64,000 nt of DNA from Anaerolineae bacterium. GTDB lineage: Bacteria; Chloroflexota; Anaerolineae; Aggregatilineales; UBA2796. Shown here piece after piece: positions 61,248 to 64,000 of the stretch. The DNA is taken from NCBI GenBank assembly GCA_019637615.1, contig JAHBVJ010000032.1:1-64000 (forward strand). The letters are read 5' to 3'. Position numbers and translations under genes: made by a program. The notes under the pieces were generated by a model. It was given only the letters and a program-made list of their open reading frames with translations. It was not told the origin of the DNA and made no database searches. The stretch's first letter is position 1; each line of letters begins with the position of its first letter.

Positions 61248-61577
61248 ATGCCATTTACGATCTATGTTGACGACGATACGCCAATCTTAATACGACTCAA
61301 AAAGCAACGAGGCGAACAAGAAGTAGCTTTAGCGAATGATGTACTAAGTAAATCGGCTGAAGCACTTGATAATGGGTTAGCTACTATCTTTGGAATGTCT
61401 AAACGAATTGTAGCTACGGTAAGAGCTATTCCAATTGTCGAAAGACCTACGGAAGTTGAAGTAACCTTTGGGTTAGAACTGACTACCGATGCAAAGGCAT
61501 TTGTTATTAATGCAGGTGTAGATACACAGATTAATGTCACATTAAAATGGAAACAACAGCCGGAGAAGAACGAATAA
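61248..61577 (+). CDS. Trypsin-co-occurring domain protein (trypco1/CU044_2847-like)
   Basis: A 109-residue protein resembling the small trypco1/CU044_2847 family. The N-terminal beta segment (TIYVDDDTPILIRL) is followed by a central helix and the conserved end RPTEVEVTFGLELTTDAKAF and then VINAGVDTQINVTLKW. The family is known for occurring beside trypsin-like proteases in conflict systems, with an unproven adaptor or regulator role. ATG 61248 has GGGAG upstream. It is transcribed divergently from the protease-APAZ-pAgo genes across a 128-bp gap and is undamaged. Confidence 0.8.
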   Translation: MPFTIYVDDDTPILIRLKKQRGEQEVALANDVLSKSAEALDNGLATIFGMSKRIVATVRAIPIVERPTEVEVTFGLELTTDAKAFVINAGVDTQINVTLKWKQQPEKNE

Positions 61578-61779
61578 AATGCGGGCAGTGTTACAAGTGA
61601 CATTGTGATATGGCGCGGGGTGCAGCAGTTCAAGCATCACAGGAGTCCCGCTACTTCTATGTTAAAGGTGCGTTCGTCGGACGTACTGAGACACTGATCA
61701 ACGTCGTGAAATAGGCACGCGTAATTCCAAGCAGCCTAAACGACTAATCTGTTAGGTTCACATTGATCCACATGAGATG

Positions 61780-61806
61780 AAAAGGCGTCTGTATGGGATG
61801 CCTTTT
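61780..61806 (-). terminator. Terminator after the oxidoreductase gene
   Basis: AAAAGGC and GCCTTTT form a stem with a 13-nt loop. On the minus strand it lies 39 bp past the oxidoreductase stop and ends in the T-rich arm CTTTT. A short 34-codon frame at 61610-61714 upstream is not supported as a gene. Confidence 0.6.
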
Positions 61807-61844
61807 CCGTTGATTTCTAGTAACCGGGGATTGATTTCACGTGC

Positions 61845-62909
61845 TCACCCGATCCGAATATTGGCCTGTTCCAGCGGTCTGGTGCATTCCACCGCCGTGC
61901 GCAGGCTCGTCAGCCCTGCCTCACCCGTGACCGCCAACGGTTCGTCGGGATGTCGTATCGTTCGCGCCAGATCGCGCATCCCCGCTTGGATGCTGCGCCG
62001 GTACAGCGCCGATTTTCCATCAGGATCGTAAGCCAGCGCGCGGAACTGTCCGTTCGGCAGCGTCTCCAACTTCGTCACACCGGGCAAAAACGGACGCCAC
62101 GCCGCCTGATCAACGTTGGTCAGCAGTTCCAGCGAGGTCGGCACCCATTCGCGCAGCGTCACGTAGCCGCGCTCGAAGGTCAGGATCACGGTCGTCTGCT
62201 CGGTATCGCCGCCCTTATCGAAGGCGTGATAGCAGTGCGCGGCGACATCGCCATAGCGCAGCAGCGCCTCGACCCGATCCGTCGCCCCGTCCGCGCGCTG
62301 ATACGCGGTCGTCGCCAGCACTTCGCTCTGTGTGCCCGCCACCCACGCGAAGGCATCGAAGAAATGCACGCCATGCTCGATCCAGATGCCACCGCTTTTT
62401 CGCGCATCCCAGAACCAGTGCGTAGTCGGCAGCGATAACCCCGCCGCGTGATTGGCTAAATCCATATGCCGCAGCGGGCCGAGCACGCCGGAACGTGCTA
62501 GTTTCGCCGCCGCACCCCAGAACGGATTCTGGCGCATGACGTAATCAACGGTCAGGTGTAACTGTTTTTCGGCGGCTGCATCTAGCAACTGCTGCCCTTC
62601 CTCCACCGTAACCGCCAGCGGCTTCTCACAAAATAGATGCTTGCCCGCCTTTAGCACCGCCAGCCCTTGCGACCCGTGCAGATAAGGCGGCGTGTTCAGC
62701 GCCACGATCTCGACGGCGGGATCAGCCACCAGTGCATCCAGCGAGTCATAGCCCGTGGCATGATATTTTTCGGCAGCTTGCGCGACGATCTTCTTGTCCA
62801 CGTCCGCCACCGCTGCGATGCTCACTTCGTCCATCGCTTGGAACGCGTCAAGGCAGAAGCGCCCGAACGCGCCCACGCCCACCAATCCGATCCCGACTTT
62901 TGAGGTCAT
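61845..62909 (-). CDS. Gfo/Idh/MocA-family oxidoreductase
   Basis: A 354-residue protein. The N-terminal Rossmann domain has VGIGLVGVGAFGRFCLDAF, VAALNTPP-type strand EIVALNTPPYLHGS and the EKP signature LFCEKPLAVTVEEG. The C-terminal substrate domain follows, with the DNG-like His region GIWIEHGVHFFDAFAW. Members oxidise sugars, inositols or sugar alcohols with NAD(P). It lies 5 bp after the GH130-like gene on the same strand, so the two probably serve one glycan pathway. Confidence 0.9.
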   Translation of the reverse strand: MTSKVGIGLVGVGAFGRFCLDAFQAMDEVSIAAVADVDKKIVAQAAEKYHATGYDSLDALVADPAVEIVALNTPPYLHGSQGLAVLKAGKHLFCEKPLAVTVEEGQQLLDAAAEKQLHLTVDYVMRQNPFWGAAAKLARSGVLGPLRHMDLANHAAGLSLPTTHWFWDARKSGGIWIEHGVHFFDAFAWVAGTQSEVLATTAYQRADGATDRVEALLRYGDVAAHCYHAFDKGGDTEQTTVILTFERGYVTLREWVPTSLELLTNVDQAAWRPFLPGVTKLETLPNGQFRALAYDPDGKSALYRRSIQAGMRDLARTIRHPDEPLAVTGEAGLTSLRTAVECTRPLEQANIRIG

Positions 62910-62914
62910 GATAG

Positions 62915-63808
62915 CTACCCATTCCGCGCGTAGTCAATCGCGTCCGCCAGCGAGATCGTTGCCAAGCCGACCAAGCGATCCGCGCCCGCGTAGTACACGT
63001 AAATCTGATCGCCCACGACGATGTTGGCACAGCTAAACAGCGCGTTCGCCACGTCGCCCTTCATCTCCCACGTTTCTTCCGGCTGGAAAATGAAACTCTT
63101 GGGACGGTGGATCACCTTGGTCGGATCGTCCAGATCGAGCAGCGCAATCGAGTGGCGATACACAATCGGATCGCCGTAGCCATGATAAAACAGCAGCCAG
63201 CCGTGCTCGGTCTTGATCGGCAGGCCGTTGCTGCCGATACTAACGGCATCCCACGGGTTATCGGGGCGTGGCGGCATCAGAATCTGGTGATCCGTCCAGT
63301 TGACCAGATCGTGGCTGAAGCCGATCCAGATATGCTTGCGGCGGCGGTGCAGGATGGCATACCGCCCGCCGATTTTTTCGGGGAACAGGATATGATCCTT
63401 ATTCTCGGCGCGTTCCAACGGCCCCACGTCCTGCCATGTGATCAGGTTTTCCGAGCGCGCGATCATCGGATAGTAGCTGTTTTCGCCGTAACAGGTATAC
63501 GTCATGTAAAACGCGCCGTCCATCGGCGTCACGCGGGGATCTTCCACGCCGCGATAGTCCTCACGCCCGCGATGTGGGACGAGGACGGGCTGCTCCAGCC
63601 GATTCCACGACAGGCCGTCCGCGCTGACCGCATAGCCGATGCGCGAAACGTAGTCGTTGCCCTGTGCGCGGTAGTGCATATGAAACAGGCCGTTGTACTG
63701 CGTCACGGCGGGGTTGAAGACATTCTTGCATTCCCACTCGTGCAGCGGATTCGGGTACAAAAACGGGCTTTGCGGATGCCGCTTCAACAGCTTATCGAAG
63801 TTGCTCAT
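62915..63808 (-). CDS. GH130-family glycoside phosphorylase/hydrolase
   Basis: A 297-residue five-bladed propeller enzyme without signal peptide. GH130 motifs include NVFNPAVTQYNGLFHMHYRA, RGVEDPRVTPMDGAFYMTYT with the catalytic Asp, KDHILFPEKIGGRYAILHRR and the final VYYAGADRLVGLAT. The family phosphorolyses or hydrolyses beta-mannosides. The Lys/Arg/His phosphate-binding residues appear present in DHILFPEK and HRRRK, which favours a phosphorylase, but I cannot settle it. It precedes the Gfo/Idh/MocA gene. Confidence 0.85.
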   Translation of the reverse strand: MSNFDKLLKRHPQSPFLYPNPLHEWECKNVFNPAVTQYNGLFHMHYRAQGNDYVSRIGYAVSADGLSWNRLEQPVLVPHRGREDYRGVEDPRVTPMDGAFYMTYTCYGENSYYPMIARSENLITWQDVGPLERAENKDHILFPEKIGGRYAILHRRRKHIWIGFSHDLVNWTDHQILMPPRPDNPWDAVSIGSNGLPIKTEHGWLLFYHGYGDPIVYRHSIALLDLDDPTKVIHRPKSFIFQPEETWEMKGDVANALFSCANIVVGDQIYVYYAGADRLVGLATISLADAIDYARNG

Positions 63809-63912
63809 CGATCATTCGTATCCTTCTAGAGAAATTCAGGTACACACCTTATGCAATATGCACTTTGCCTGCCGCGATAACGGTGAAATTAGTTCCACGT
63901 TATCCCTCGGTT

Positions 63913-63939
63913 CCCCCTCGTTGCGAAGCGGAGAGGGGG
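63913..63939. repeat. GC-rich REP-like hairpin
   Basis: CCCCCTC-GTTGCGAAGCGGA-GAGGGGG forms an inverted repeat in the gap upstream of the GH130 gene and is followed by another G-rich run. Short GC-rich hairpins of this kind often occur as dispersed intergenic repeats. Only one copy is seen in the window. Confidence 0.4.
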
Positions 63940-64000
63940 TCAGGGGGTGAGGTTGCATAAAGCCAGTTCGGTACACAAGGCAATCGCATTGACTAAGGAC

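Noticed and set aside
63107..63829. A 240-codon plus-strand frame opposite the GH130 gene
   Set aside because: It is antisense to conserved GH130 motifs and has no recognisable domain.
1..64000. CRISPR arrays, rRNA and tRNA genes
   Set aside because: No regularly spaced direct repeats or recognisable RNA-gene sequences were found by reading; a tRNAscan or CRISPR search could still reveal something missed by eye.

Overview
The window reads as a chromosomal segment of a bacterium, most probably a member of the Chloroflexota (Anaerolineae-like). This is inferred from the mix of long-format NarL/LiaS-type two-component systems, ScyD/ScyE-family and BNR-repeat proteins, CUT1 sugar transporters, GH130/GH13 enzymes and corrinoid-dependent reductive dehalogenases with NosR-like RdhC. 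No rRNA or tRNA gene was seen, so the placement is indirect.

Layout. 1-11.9 kb is an accessory zone. It holds four copies or fragments of one integrase-core transposase family, a serine-recombinase remnant, a PIN-domain toxin-antitoxin pair, a truncated IS6-type transposase, an AT-rich three-gene operon ending a large TPR-CHAT (caspase-like) protein, and an IS481-like element. 12-19.6 kb is a sugar-utilisation operon: a LacI-type regulator, an ABC substrate-binding protein with two permeases, a six-hairpin glycosidase and a GH36-like alpha-galactosidase. A perfect 14-bp palindrome in front of both the regulator and the transporter is the likely LacI operator. 20.5-24.7 kb is a MacB/FtsX-type ABC exporter with a small membrane protein and a divergent TetR regulator. 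24.9-31.6 kb holds a response regulator, a sensor kinase, two membrane proteins, a BNR-repeat protein, a ScyD-like beta-propeller and a SnoaL-like protein.

32.1-44.9 kb is an organohalide-respiration island on the minus strand. It has two Tat-exported reductive dehalogenases (RdhA), each with a small membrane protein next to it, a NosR/RdhC-like FMN and Fe-S membrane protein, an ApbE flavin transferase that probably flavinylates it, an FmdB-like zinc ribbon protein, a BtuFCD cobalamin transporter, and a kinase-regulator pair at the head. Two cobalamin riboswitches with terminator hairpins are visible, one before the fmdB-rdhA-rdhB-rdhC-apbE unit and one before btuFCD, so corrinoid supply probably controls both.

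45.5-57.2 kb is more ordinary, GC-richer chromosome: a GH13 amylase, two extracytoplasmic glycosidase-like proteins, PhoU, a nucleoside hydrolase, a thioesterase, an HD hydrolase, a methyltransferase, and trpF-trpB.

57.2-61.6 kb is the most unusual part. It is an AT-rich defence-like locus encoding a short prokaryotic Argonaute (MID-PIWI, catalytic Asp positions lost) behind a trypsin-like protease-APAZ fusion, with a divergent trypsin-co-occurring (trypco1/CU044_2847-like) protein. The fusion gene is split by a 940-bp IS5-family element. Removing the element with one copy of a 3-bp duplication (ATA) restores one frame with a complete His-Asp-Ser triad. The Argonaute gene carries a single in-frame TAA in its linker. 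Together these suggest a guide-dependent immune system with a protease effector, here apparently decayed. 61.8-63.8 kb holds a Gfo/Idh/MocA oxidoreductase and a GH130 phosphorylase.
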